A stretch of 64,000 bases of DNA from Kitasatospora sp. A2-31. Lineage in GTDB: Bacteria > Actinomycetota > Actinomycetes > Streptomycetales > Streptomycetaceae. The notes beneath the pieces were generated by a model. It was not told the origin of the DNA and did no database searches. It saw only the letters and a program-made list of their open reading frames with translations. The position numbers and the translations under genes are program-made. The stretch is from positions 385,640-449,639 of the forward strand of contig NZ_JAKNTA010000007.1 in assembly GCF_022288725.1 (NCBI RefSeq), read 5' to 3'. Positions 48,216-56,337 of the stretch are shown piece by piece (within the stretch, counting starts at the first letter, position 1; every line of letters starts with the position of its first letter).

Positions 48216-50332
48216 TCGACGTCACCCCCCGCTACCTGGCCGGGCGCGACTACAGCAACCAGGTCTTCGACCGGCTGGTCACACGCTGGGGATGGGGCCG
48301 CGCCGATGCGACCGAGCTCAGCCAGACGTTCGCCTGGAGTCGCGACCATCGCTTCCGCCTCGGGGCAGGCCAACTCGATCCCGGCGCCTGGTGGCGCATC
48401 GCCGCTGCGAAGGAACCGCTCGGCCCGCCCGATTGGCAGGCAGGCTTCTCCCAGGAGACCCCGCCCGAGATCATCCTCGCCGTCGCCGAGGAACTCGCCC
48501 GCACCGGAACGGCCACCGACTGGACCGGCGAGTCGCACCCCGCCCTCCGGACGCCCACCGACCGGCGAGCCCTGATCCGCACCCTCGCCGACGCCGGCTG
48601 GCGCAGCACCTACCGCGCGGGCGCGCTCGACCTCGAAGCTCCCGACCACCTCGCCCGGGTCCAGATCCGCCTGGACCCGCGCGGCGATCAGCAGGACCTC
48701 ATGGGCAGACCCCACCTGTACGTGGAGGTCGGACCCCGCGACACCGGCGGCTACCCGCCGTACTGGCAGGCCATGGTCACCACGAACGCCCCCACCGTCG
48801 TCGTCGACGCCCTCGCCCAGGCCCTCACCGACCCCACCGCCCTGCAACGCGACAGGGACTGGATGGACGAAGAACTGCTCGCCCACCTCGGCCACACCGA
48901 GGAAGGTGCGTTCGCCGACGCCGACCCGCAGATTCCCGAGCCCGGCGAGGCCGCCCACCCGTACACCGAGACGGACCGGCGGGAAGCAGCAGCCGAGGTC
49001 TGCGAGGAAGCACTGGAGTGGACCGAAGACCTCGACCACACCCCCGACGGGTACATCGAGGACCGGGTCATCCCCAGCAGCCGGACCGGCACCCCTACCA
49101 CCTGGGGCCAACTCCCCCCGGAGCAGAAGGCCCTGGCATACCTGCTGGTCGAAGACATGGTCATCGCCGCAGCGGCGAGTACGCCAGCGCTCTTCGACTT
49201 GGACCCGGGTGCCAACCTCGACCCACGGACGGCAAGCAAGAAGCCGACGCCGCCCCTCACCACAGCGCTGAACGAACTCACCTTCACCATAGACGACTTG
49301 AAGGACGCGGCGGCCCACGCCGCTGCCATGCAGATCAACTGGGTGGATCCCAGCGGACTCGCCGACACGCTGCACGACCGACCGATCGCAGCTGCAGCCG
49401 ACGGCACAGGACCGACCTGGGGCTCGCTGCCGGACGCCCAGCGCGAGCAGGCATTCCGCGAGGTCGACCGTCTGCTGACCAGGGCCGCCGAGCGCACCAC
49501 GGAACTCTTCGCTGCGGACTTCAGGCCCGCACCGCTGGCCCTCGTATCCCCGGTCTACCTCGCCGGCCCCGGCCACGACCGCACCGCCGCGGCCAAGCCC
49601 CTGACGGACCGGGGCTGGACCACCGAAGAGCACGGCGACATTACGGTGTACACCAGCCCGTGCCGACGGCTGCGCGCCCAGTCGACCACCGACGACAACG
49701 GGACGACGTGGACGGCCTCCTTCAACTCCCTGCTGAGCGGGGAGGAGGTCTGGCGGGCCAGCGCGGACCGCCGCACCCCGCCGGAGATCGTGGCCGCCCT
49801 GCACACCGCGCTCGCCGCCAGCCCGGGCGAGCTGGTCCGGCCGTCCGGGAACGCCGAGGACGGTCTCGCGCCGGTCATCGCCGCAGGCTGGCACGACACC
49901 AGCACCCGCGAACACCTGATGTGGGACGCACCGGACGCCGAGGTGGCCAGCGTCTACCGCTGCACGGCGCCCGCCGGGCAGATGTTCGCCGGGGAGAGCC
50001 GTGCCTGGCAGATCAGCACCGGAAAGCTCGGTCCCGGCGAGGTGGAGGGCTGGAGCATCGAGATGTCGGAGAACATCCCGGCCCCGCTGCTGGAAGCCGT
50101 CACGGCCGCCATGACCGACCCCGCACCGGTGGCCCGCCTCGGCCGTGACCTCACCCCCGAGCACCTGGTGGACCTTGTCGTCCGCCCGCTCGTCCCGCAG
50201 ACCCCGCCCGGCCCGTCCGCGCGAGTGCTGGCCGCCCGCACGCGCATCGTCCTCTCGCCGCCGGCCGCGACAACCAGCCCCTCGGCCAACGCCGCCAGTC
50301 CGCCCGACCCACCACGGCAGCAGATCCGCTGA
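48194..50332 (+). CDS. Large double DUF317 protein, probable ATC start
   Basis: 712 residues from ATC 48194, six bases after GGAGG; ATG 48212 in frame overlaps the previous stop (ATGA) and is the conventional choice. First DUF317 block: VTPRYLAGRDYSNQVFDRLV, WQAGFSQETPPEIILAVAEE, then LIRTLADAGWRSTYRAGALD. An acidic helical middle of about 280 residues contains a repeated WGxLPxxQ motif (TTWGQLPPEQKALAYLLVED, PTWGSLPDAQREQAFREVDR). The second DUF317 block opens VSPVYLAGPGHDRTAAAKPL and closes WSIEMSENIPAPLLEAVTAA. The tail LAARTRIVLSPPAAT is the shared motif. Apparently a fusion of two DUF317 genes around a duplicated helical domain. Confidence 0.8.
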   Translation: MADPPTMIDVTPRYLAGRDYSNQVFDRLVTRWGWGRADATELSQTFAWSRDHRFRLGAGQLDPGAWWRIAAAKEPLGPPDWQAGFSQETPPEIILAVAEELARTGTATDWTGESHPALRTPTDRRALIRTLADAGWRSTYRAGALDLEAPDHLARVQIRLDPRGDQQDLMGRPHLYVEVGPRDTGGYPPYWQAMVTTNAPTVVVDALAQALTDPTALQRDRDWMDEELLAHLGHTEEGAFADADPQIPEPGEAAHPYTETDRREAAAEVCEEALEWTEDLDHTPDGYIEDRVIPSSRTGTPTTWGQLPPEQKALAYLLVEDMVIAAAASTPALFDLDPGANLDPRTASKKPTPPLTTALNELTFTIDDLKDAAAHAAAMQINWVDPSGLADTLHDRPIAAAADGTGPTWGSLPDAQREQAFREVDRLLTRAAERTTELFAADFRPAPLALVSPVYLAGPGHDRTAAAKPLTDRGWTTEEHGDITVYTSPCRRLRAQSTTDDNGTTWTASFNSLLSGEEVWRASADRRTPPEIVAALHTALAASPGELVRPSGNAEDGLAPVIAAGWHDTSTREHLMWDAPDAEVASVYRCTAPAGQMFAGESRAWQISTGKLGPGEVEGWSIEMSENIPAPLLEAVTAAMTDPAPVARLGRDLTPEHLVDLVVRPLVPQTPPGPSARVLAARTRIVLSPPAATTSPSANAASPPDPPRQQIR

Positions 50333-50483
50333 CCACCGCCGCCGCGGCGACCCGCAGAGTCAGCCACCCCGGGCGTCGACCGTTCAGCAGCGCCCGCGCA
50401 TCGGAGCGGGTGCGCCGTGGGGCTACTGCCCGACCCACTCGGGCACCGCTCGGGCTGGGCGCCGATCACAACCTGGAGCCCCC

Positions 50484-51311
50484 ATCCCGGATTTCCACTT
50501 CCACGACTGGACACCTGCCGACGAGGCGAGCGCCGACGCACAGGATCAGTTCCTCAAGGCCGACTGGTTCTATGCACACGGGATGTACGACTTCCTCTCC
50601 CGGAGCGTGAGCCGCGACGGCTGTGACGAGTACCTGATCTACGCAGACAAAGGCGCCGACTGGGACTACCCCGGCGTCAACCGCACCTTGTGTGCGCACA
50701 TCAGACTCGACCCGGCGGCGCGCACGTTCACCATCGACCGGGCGGGCCGGCCGACCTTCGAACTCGGAGCCGCCTGGCTGATCAGCCGCGGCGCCGACCC
50801 TGCCGTGTTCCGCTCCGATGTGGGCACACTCAGAGGCCCCAATACGGTGCAGGAGGCCCAACTCCTGGAACACCTAAGAATGTCCGGTGACCGATACCAC
50901 GTACTCAACCACGACACCGATACCCACCGGCAGTACGAGACCTGGGCCATCCTCAAGGACACAACGGCTGACCCCGCGGACCGGAGCTGCCTCCTGCTCC
51001 TCGAACAATGGGACTGGGACGAGGGGCCATGCAGGCGGACAGTGCAACTGGCCGAGTTCGACCACTACGACGCGGTCGCGGATTGGCTTGACGACCGGAC
51101 TGGGCCCCTGATCACGGCGCAGGGCCGGAGTACGGTCGTCCCGGAGAGCCTTTTGCCGATCACCGGGACGCTGAAACGCCTGCCAACAGTTGCCCGTCCG
51201 GAGCAGATCCACGCGGCGCGGATCCGAACCCTTCCCCCGAACGCCGGAAGAAACGAAGCCCCCGGCCCCGCGTACGGCCATCAGGCGAAGCCCGCAGGCC
51301 GCAGCCGCTGA
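50484..51311 (+). CDS. WLVGRGA-family hypothetical protein, ATC start
   Basis: 275 residues from ATC 50484 (I-P-D-F-H-F-H-D-W), five bases after GGAG; no ordinary start lies near this position. AWLISRGADPAVFRS and the strands before it match the genes at 3047 and 18369. Later QYETWAILKDTTADPADRSC and LLLLEQWDWDEGPCRRTVQL match the second block of the 18369 gene. The tail HAARIRTLPPNAG is a clear shared motif. Last gene of the rightward unit, 140 bases before a strong terminator. Confidence 0.75.
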   Translation: MPDFHFHDWTPADEASADAQDQFLKADWFYAHGMYDFLSRSVSRDGCDEYLIYADKGADWDYPGVNRTLCAHIRLDPAARTFTIDRAGRPTFELGAAWLISRGADPAVFRSDVGTLRGPNTVQEAQLLEHLRMSGDRYHVLNHDTDTHRQYETWAILKDTTADPADRSCLLLLEQWDWDEGPCRRTVQLAEFDHYDAVADWLDDRTGPLITAQGRSTVVPESLLPITGTLKRLPTVARPEQIHAARIRTLPPNAGRNEAPGPAYGHQAKPAGRSR

Positions 51312-51451
51312 AGTTCCACGGGGCGTGCCTGAGCGGGCAAACGCTCGTTGGGCACCGGGAGCGCCCCCATCGGGTCGCGAATCGCGTCCTGCTCCACGCC
51401 GGACCGGCTGCCACACCCCCGGCGGACTGGGCCGGGCAGGCGCGAAGTGCT

Positions 51452-51481
51452 GGGCGGGCGGGCCGCAGGGCCCGCCCGCCC
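51452..51481. terminator. Bidirectional terminator between convergent genes
   Basis: GGGCGGGCGGGCC (51452-51464) and GGCCCGCCCGCCC (51469-51481) form a perfect 13-bp GC stem with a 4-base loop. It lies between the end of the rightward DUF317 unit and the end of the leftward nuclease-like gene, so it can serve both. No T tract, as is common in Streptomyces. Confidence 0.75.
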
Positions 51482-51498
51482 GGGTTCCGGCCTGGCGC

Positions 51499-52398
51499 TC
51501 AGGCTACCGCGTCGAAGCTCGCCCGAAGCAGCGGCATTGCCCGGTCGAGGTCCGCTGCCGAGCTGATCCGAACCTCCAGGTCCCCGGTCCCGTGGTGCCC
51601 GATCCTCGACACGTCCCGGGTGAACCCCGCCTCCAAGGTGACGGACCTCGGGTCCAGACGGAGGAAGACCCGGAGCCCCCCGTTGAGTACCTTCACCGTG
51701 GCGAAGTTCCCGCTCCTCCGATAGGCGATGTAGTGCCGCAACTCCACGCTGTGGGCGTCACCGAACGCCAACAGCCGACCATCGAGCTCCTTGTACAGCG
51801 TCTGGACCTCGACTGGTGCGCCGGCCAGCCGCTGAGCGACCGTACGGCGGCCGGCAGTCGGTGCCCCGGTGCCGCCCTGACCCGCCCGCGAGGAGGCGCC
51901 GGCCGTGGAAGCCACCAGGTCCAGCGAGAGCAGGTCCTCGCCGAAGTACTGGTACTCGACCAGGTCGATGCGGCGACCGATCTCGGCGACGGCGTGGCGG
52001 TCGTAGCGGCTGTACTCGGCTGCTACGCAGATAATCCGCGGGTTCGTCCAGTCGACCTCCCCGACCGCATCCGGACCGAGCTTGCCCGACACGAGGGCCT
52101 CGAAGTCGGCCTGGTGGTCGCGAAGCCAAGCCATGTAGAAGAGGCCCTGGTTGATGACGTTGCCGTCACGCCCGCGCTTGTACTCCACCACCACGGGAGA
52201 CCCGTCCTCGTCGAGGCCGAGGGAGTCGATGCGCCCGGCATGAACGGTGCCGGTGGACACCTCGGAGTCCAAGAAGCGGACCCTGAGCATGATCGCCATA
52301 TTCCGCTCGATGAGCACTTGGAGATGCCGCTCAAGAGTCACGGTCGAGCCTGCGATCTCCGTTGCCGTCTCTCCGTCCGTACGAAAGATCCTCAGCAC
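51499..52398 (-). CDS. DUF5655 domain protein with restriction-like nuclease N-terminus
   Basis: 299 residues, GTG start after GGGGGG. The N-terminal part has a PD-(D/E)xK-like core: VHAGRIDSLGLDEDG (Asp about 58), VVVEYKRGRDGNVINQGLFY (E72-x-K74), then helix and RIICVAAEYSRYDRHAV. The C-terminal 100 residues are DUF5655: VQTLYKELDGRLLAFGDAHS, YIAYRRSGNFATVKV, LEAGFTRDVSRIGHHGTG, DLDRAMPLLRASF. The combination occurs in predicted nucleases of bacterial defence and housekeeping contexts. DNA cleavage is predicted but not shown. Stands alone between convergent and divergent neighbours. Confidence 0.75.
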   Translation of the reverse strand: MLRIFRTDGETATEIAGSTVTLERHLQVLIERNMAIMLRVRFLDSEVSTGTVHAGRIDSLGLDEDGSPVVVEYKRGRDGNVINQGLFYMAWLRDHQADFEALVSGKLGPDAVGEVDWTNPRIICVAAEYSRYDRHAVAEIGRRIDLVEYQYFGEDLLSLDLVASTAGASSRAGQGGTGAPTAGRRTVAQRLAGAPVEVQTLYKELDGRLLAFGDAHSVELRHYIAYRRSGNFATVKVLNGGLRVFLRLDPRSVTLEAGFTRDVSRIGHHGTGDLEVRISSAADLDRAMPLLRASFDAVA

Positions 52399-52622
52399 GG
52401 TCCCCCCTTGACCTCGTCGCCCCCATCTGACAGCAGATCACACCCTATTTGCCCAAATGACGATAAAACAGGGCATGTTGCGGATCTCTCAGTCCTGCAA
52501 TCAGGGAATAGAAGCCGTCGACGGCACACCATCCGCAGTGCGCGCGGGTGCGGATCCGTTGGCAACTGGTGTTGCGCCAGCAAGCGCCTGCCGATCGGGA
52601 ATTGGGCTGGCGCATCGGAGTC

Positions 52623-53798
52623 ATGGCTGGCTACCGTCTGCCCATGAGAACGATGGGCCAGGCCACCTCCGGTGGATGGGACAAACTCCGGTCGACCAGG
52701 TGGAAGCCACCGGTTCCCGCCCTGTCGACACCGGACCGGCGGCGCACGTACGTCTCCGCGCTTCAGCAGGCCGAGGAGTTGTTCCGCGCTGCCGAAGTGA
52801 CGGGCCCGGCCGCCGCACCCCTGACCCTTTTCTACGGCCTCAGTCAGGCCGGACGCGCTATCGCCGCCGCCGCCGTCGGCATCGGCGAGATCGACGACTC
52901 GTGGAAGCTGAACGGACACGGCATCAAGACTCGGGCCATGGAAGCACCATTCCCTGAGGTCGAGATCCGGACCGACAAGGAAGCGGACCAGGGCAGCTTC
53001 ACTAGGCTCTCGAAACTCCTCAACTCACCCACCTGGGGCAACACCCCGGTGCACCTCAGTACGCTGTGGGACTGCTTGCCGGAGGCCATCGACACCCCGA
53101 TCGGCGAGGACGAGCGGCAGCGCCGCACGCCGATCGTCGTCGTGCCCGATGGCCACCCCGACCCCCATCCGCTGGCCACCGCCACGCTGAACTTCCTGCC
53201 GGCCTGGGTCGCCGAGGCGACGGACACGCGCAGGGCGCTCGACGCCTACCTCCAGGCCTACCCTGACGCGGCCGACTACGACAGCTATGTTCGATCCAGC
53301 ACGGCACCTGACGCAGGACCTGCTTTTGCCGAGAACGGCAACGGCCGGTTCTACATCACGGCGCACTGGACCAGCCCCGACTCCGACGCCGGGGGCCCGG
53401 AGCGCAGGGCCTACCTCAGGTCCCTGACGCGGACCTACGACGGCCAGCACCTGTTCATCCCCGCCGTCGCCGGAGCGCCTCGGGGTATCCACCCACTCAT
53501 GGCCTGGTGGGCAGTCCTGCATGCTCTCTCCATGCTCGCCCGGTACCAGCCGGCCCAGTGGGACCAGCACACCGACGTGGACTCCAGCCGCTACGCGGTG
53601 CCGATCGAAGGAGTCCTCACCGCGGCGATCGACGTGGTCCCCCGACTCGTAGGCGAGGCGATCGACGAGGTCTCCTCTCGGCCGCAGGCCTGCCCTAGCG
53701 CCGAGCCAGCCGAGGAGAACGGCCTCCTGCCTGAAGGCACCATCCCCACCGCAGCGCCAGCCACGGCTACCGGGCACCCAGCATCCCCGTCGGCCTGA
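52623..53798 (+). CDS. YaaC-like protein
   Basis: 391 residues from ATG 52623 (GTG 52548 and ATG 52644 are alternatives). QAEELFRAAEVTGPAAAPLT, LFYGLSQAGRAIAAAAVGIG, and near the end GIHPLMAWWAVLHALSMLAR are the pattern of YaaC-like proteins, a family of unknown function. The C-terminal 50 residues are low complexity. Its shared promoter region with the divergent DUF5655 gene includes an AT-rich stretch with ATTTGCCCAAAT at about 52448. Placed between a mobile element and a Pgl locus. Confidence 0.7.
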   Translation: MAGYRLPMRTMGQATSGGWDKLRSTRWKPPVPALSTPDRRRTYVSALQQAEELFRAAEVTGPAAAPLTLFYGLSQAGRAIAAAAVGIGEIDDSWKLNGHGIKTRAMEAPFPEVEIRTDKEADQGSFTRLSKLLNSPTWGNTPVHLSTLWDCLPEAIDTPIGEDERQRRTPIVVVPDGHPDPHPLATATLNFLPAWVAEATDTRRALDAYLQAYPDAADYDSYVRSSTAPDAGPAFAENGNGRFYITAHWTSPDSDAGGPERRAYLRSLTRTYDGQHLFIPAVAGAPRGIHPLMAWWAVLHALSMLARYQPAQWDQHTDVDSSRYAVPIEGVLTAAIDVVPRLVGEAIDEVSSRPQACPSAEPAEENGLLPEGTIPTAAPATATGHPASPSA

Positions 53799-53882
53799 CC
53801 GGACTGTCCCGGTCCAGCGCGGGAGGCTACGGATGCGGCAACCGTCACAGATCAACTGCCCTTGGGGCGACCAAAGCATTCG

Positions 53883-53894
53883 TATACTTACTTC
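53883..53894 (+). promoter_or_regulatory. Leaderless-type -10 element
   Basis: TATACT at 53883-53888 lies six bases before ATG 53895, the distance expected when transcription starts at the A of the initiation codon. A good TATAxT box in GC-rich DNA is unlikely by chance, and no ribosome-binding site precedes the ATG. A -35 candidate, TTGGGG at 53862, is only 15 bases away and weak. Confidence 0.55.
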
Positions 53895-54419
53895 ATGATC
53901 CTGCTCGAGTCCTATCGTGACGCCGCCCCTGTTGAGTACCTCGCGCAGGCGCTGGAGTCCGCAGCCTCGGGGCAGGCGTTGGTCGTCGACGAGGCGACCT
54001 TCGGCTCTGCTCTCGTTCGGGGCGCATCCGTACTCCGGGTCACTCCGCACGGGCAGTGGGACTCGTGCGACGGAGACCGACCGCACCTCGCCTACAGCAT
54101 CAGGTGGGCAGTCGCGGCCCCGTGTGGAGACCCCTCCGCGTCGGTGTCGAACGACTGCCCCACCTGCGTCGGTCGCATCCTCGGCGAGGAACTGTTCGGA
54201 GAGAGGGGACCCCGTGTGCAGCACACCTGGTGGAAAGACGTGACGCCCGCGATCGTCCTGACCCCGGGCACCGCTGACCGGCCAGGGGAAGGGGCGGAGA
54301 TCATCAATGAGGTTGAGGCCGACTGGGCCGCACTTGCTGGCGCCTTGGCCGACCTCCTCGATGCCGGACCACCCACTGTGACAGGCGAGCGACTGCTAGA
54401 AGTTGCAGCCATGAGCTAG
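53895..54419 (+). CDS. Hypothetical protein, leaderless
   Basis: 174 residues from ATG 53895 (M-I-L-L-E-S-Y-R-D-A-A-P-V-E-Y); the upstream TTG 53862 would place the -10 box inside the gene. Recognisable parts are YLAQALESAASGQALVVDEA and CPTCVGRILGEELFGERG, where a C-x-x-C pair could bind metal. Not a family I can name. Followed by a good terminator. Confidence 0.65.
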   Translation: MILLESYRDAAPVEYLAQALESAASGQALVVDEATFGSALVRGASVLRVTPHGQWDSCDGDRPHLAYSIRWAVAAPCGDPSASVSNDCPTCVGRILGEELFGERGPRVQHTWWKDVTPAIVLTPGTADRPGEGAEIINEVEADWAALAGALADLLDAGPPTVTGERLLEVAAMS

Positions 54420-54445
54420 CGCCGCGCTTCCGCAGGTAGCCCGAG

Positions 54446-54473
54446 GCCCTCCCCGTAGATCGGGGAGGGCTTT
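54446..54473 (+). terminator. Intrinsic terminator
   Basis: GCCCTCCCCG (54446-54455), loop TAGAT, then CGGGGAGGGC (54461-54470) and TTT. A 10-bp stem followed by a short T run, 26 bases after the stop of the leaderless gene. Confidence 0.8.
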
Positions 54474-54503
54474 CGCATGCTGGCCGAGCGACCAGGCCAG
54501 TTA

Positions 54504-55450
54504 CTGACCTCGGCGCGTCAGGGTGACTTGTCCCGAATCACCTGACGGGCTCGTTGTGGTGGCTGTACCCGGTGGTGTGTGAGATATGCGGATGGGGGCG
54601 GGCTGACCGCCGCGGGACGGGTGCGCCGGGAGTCGGTGCGGATGCAGGCGGCCGAGCTGTTCGAGCAGGAGGTCGGGCCGACGGAGGTGGCCCGGCGTCT
54701 GCGGGTGAGTGGGAAGTCGGCCTACCAGTGGCACCAGTTGTGGCGCGCGGGCGGGGTCGAGGCGCTGCCACCACGCGGCCCGGGCGGGTCGCGGTGCCGC
54801 CTGTCGCCGCGCTGCCTGGAGAAGCTCGCCGCGCATCTGGACCAGGGCCCGGCCGCGCACGGCTGGGCAGAGGATCAGGTGTGGACCGCTTCGCGGGTGG
54901 CCACGCTGATCGGACGGAAGTTCCACGTCTCGTACAGCGTCTCGGGTGCTACACGGCTGATGCACGGGCTCGGCTTCACTCCGCAGATGCCCGCGAGGCG
55001 GGCCGCGGAACGTGACGAGCAGGCCGTCACGGTGTGGACGGAGGTGACCTGGGGGGAGGTAGAAGAGCCCGGGCGGACTGCGACGGGTGGGTGTGCTTCG
55101 AGGACGAGGCCGGCTTCACGCGCAGGCCGCCCCGTGGACGCACCTGGGGACGGCGGGGCGTCACCCCGGTAGTGAAGGTCTCCGGCAACCGCTCCGGACG
55201 CGTCTCGGTCGCGGGGCTGATCGCCGTGCGGCCAGGCTGGCGGACCAGGCTGTCCCACCGCATCCGGCGGCACACCGGTCGCAAGGGCGAGCGGCGGAGC
55301 CTGTCCGAGCGCGACTACATCGGCCTGATCGACGGCATCCACCACCTGGTGAAGGCGCCTGCAGTACCGCCCCGACACCCTCGACGGCTTCATAGCCGGC
55401 ACCGGCCTGACCTTCGATACCCCAACCTCACCCTGACGAGCCGAAGTCAG
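54504..55450 (+). mobile_element. IS630-type insertion sequence, internally deleted
   Basis: The ends are imperfect inverted repeats: CTGACCTCGGCGCGTCAGGG at 54504 and the complement of TCACCCTGACGAGCCGAAGT at 55428, ending ...GTCAG at 55450. Both are flanked by TA (54502-54503 and 55451-55452), the target duplicated by IS630/Tc1-type elements. The transposase inside is broken (separate entry). Length 947 bases, shorter than intact relatives, because the catalytic middle is missing. Confidence 0.75.
54579..55436 (+). pseudogene. IS630-family transposase, frameshifted and deleted
   Basis: GTG start. The N-terminal helix-turn-helix is intact (VARRLRVSGKSAYQWHQLW, GWAEDQVWTASRVATLIG, RKFHVSYSVSGATRLMHGLG). 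At about 55080 the frame changes; the first DDE segment follows as GWVCFEDEAGFTRRPPRGR, then GRVSVAGLIAVRPGWRTRLS. After IHHLVKAP the sequence jumps to LQYRPDTLDGFIAGTGLTF, which is the C-terminal end of the family, so the part with the second Asp and Glu is deleted. It cannot encode an active transposase. Confidence 0.8.
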
Positions 55451-55452
55451 TA

Positions 55453-55710
55453 ATGATCCGCGAGTGCCGCAGCGAACACCTCGCCCTCGACGTCTGGATC
55501 GCCGACGTCCGTCTGGACGGCCAATGCGAACTTCGGATCCTGGCCAACGGCATCCGACGCGACCACGCAACTGTCCGGGCCGCCTTCGCCACGACCCACA
55601 CCTCCGGAGCGGTCGAAGGCAACGTGATCAGGATCAAGCTGTTGAAGAGGCAGATGTACAGGCGTGCCAACTTCGACCTCCTGCGGCGCCGTATTTTGCT
55701 CTCACCATGA
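55453..55710 (+). pseudogene. ISL3-type transposase C-terminal remnant
   Basis: About 85 residues: LALDVWIADVRLDGQCELRI, then HTSGAVEGNVIRIKLLKRQM and YRRANFDLLRRRIL, the well-conserved C-terminal end of ISL3-family transposases. Nothing of the N-terminal two-thirds is present. It begins directly at the right TA of the IS630 element, so that element probably inserted into or beside an older ISL3 copy. Confidence 0.75.
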
Positions 55711-56337
55711 TCACGAGGCTGCCACCCCCGAAATAGCGACAGAGCCCGCAAGTGATTCAGAACCACGGTTTTGGGAGATCGCCGACAGCTTTCAGCTCGT
55801 CCTCGATGGTCACGAAGGCAGTCGTGTCCTTCAGCGAGATCGCCGGCCGCTGCCGCGTCGTCCTCGATGTCGAGGGCTCCACCCCTTCGTCGAGTGCGTC
55901 CCCTGTGCCCGGACCATCACCGAAGTCGCATGACGTCGGCGGGTCGAAAGCCTGAAGATGCCGGGGAGCAGCAGGAAGAGCCCCGCCTGCGGACAGACGA
56001 GTTGAACTGCTGCAGACCGACAATGAGCCGACCAGGGCCAAGACCAGGCCGGGCAGCGCCGAGCCATCGGTACTTTCTGTGAGCTGCGAAGATCACCATT
56101 CCCCCTTTGCTTGATCACCGAAGCAGTGCAGACTGTACCTAACAGTGATCGGCTGGCTCCGGGATGCCGTATACCCGGGGAAGACCTATGGCGACAGCCC
56201 GCCGTGACCCATGGCCCGATTGATCACGAGAAGGACTACACGCCTCCACCCGTCGGCCCTGACCGATAGGGTCAAGGCCGTGGAGAAGGCCATGGTTCGT
56301 CCGCGGCCGGGCAGCAAGGACCAGGGAGGGCACAGGG
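55711..56337. other. Non-coding or decayed spacer before pglW
   Basis: About 630 bases with no convincing gene. Short reading frames on both strands (for example a minus-strand frame of 94 codons at 55757-56041) have no ribosome-binding site and no family resemblance. The first part may be the outer end of the ISL3 element. The last 200 bases should carry the pglW promoter; GGGAGGG at 56325 is its ribosome-binding site. Confidence 0.5.

Noticed and set aside
55757..56041. Minus-strand reading frame of 94 codons before pglW
   Set aside because: No ribosome-binding site and no recognisable motif; more likely decayed mobile DNA.
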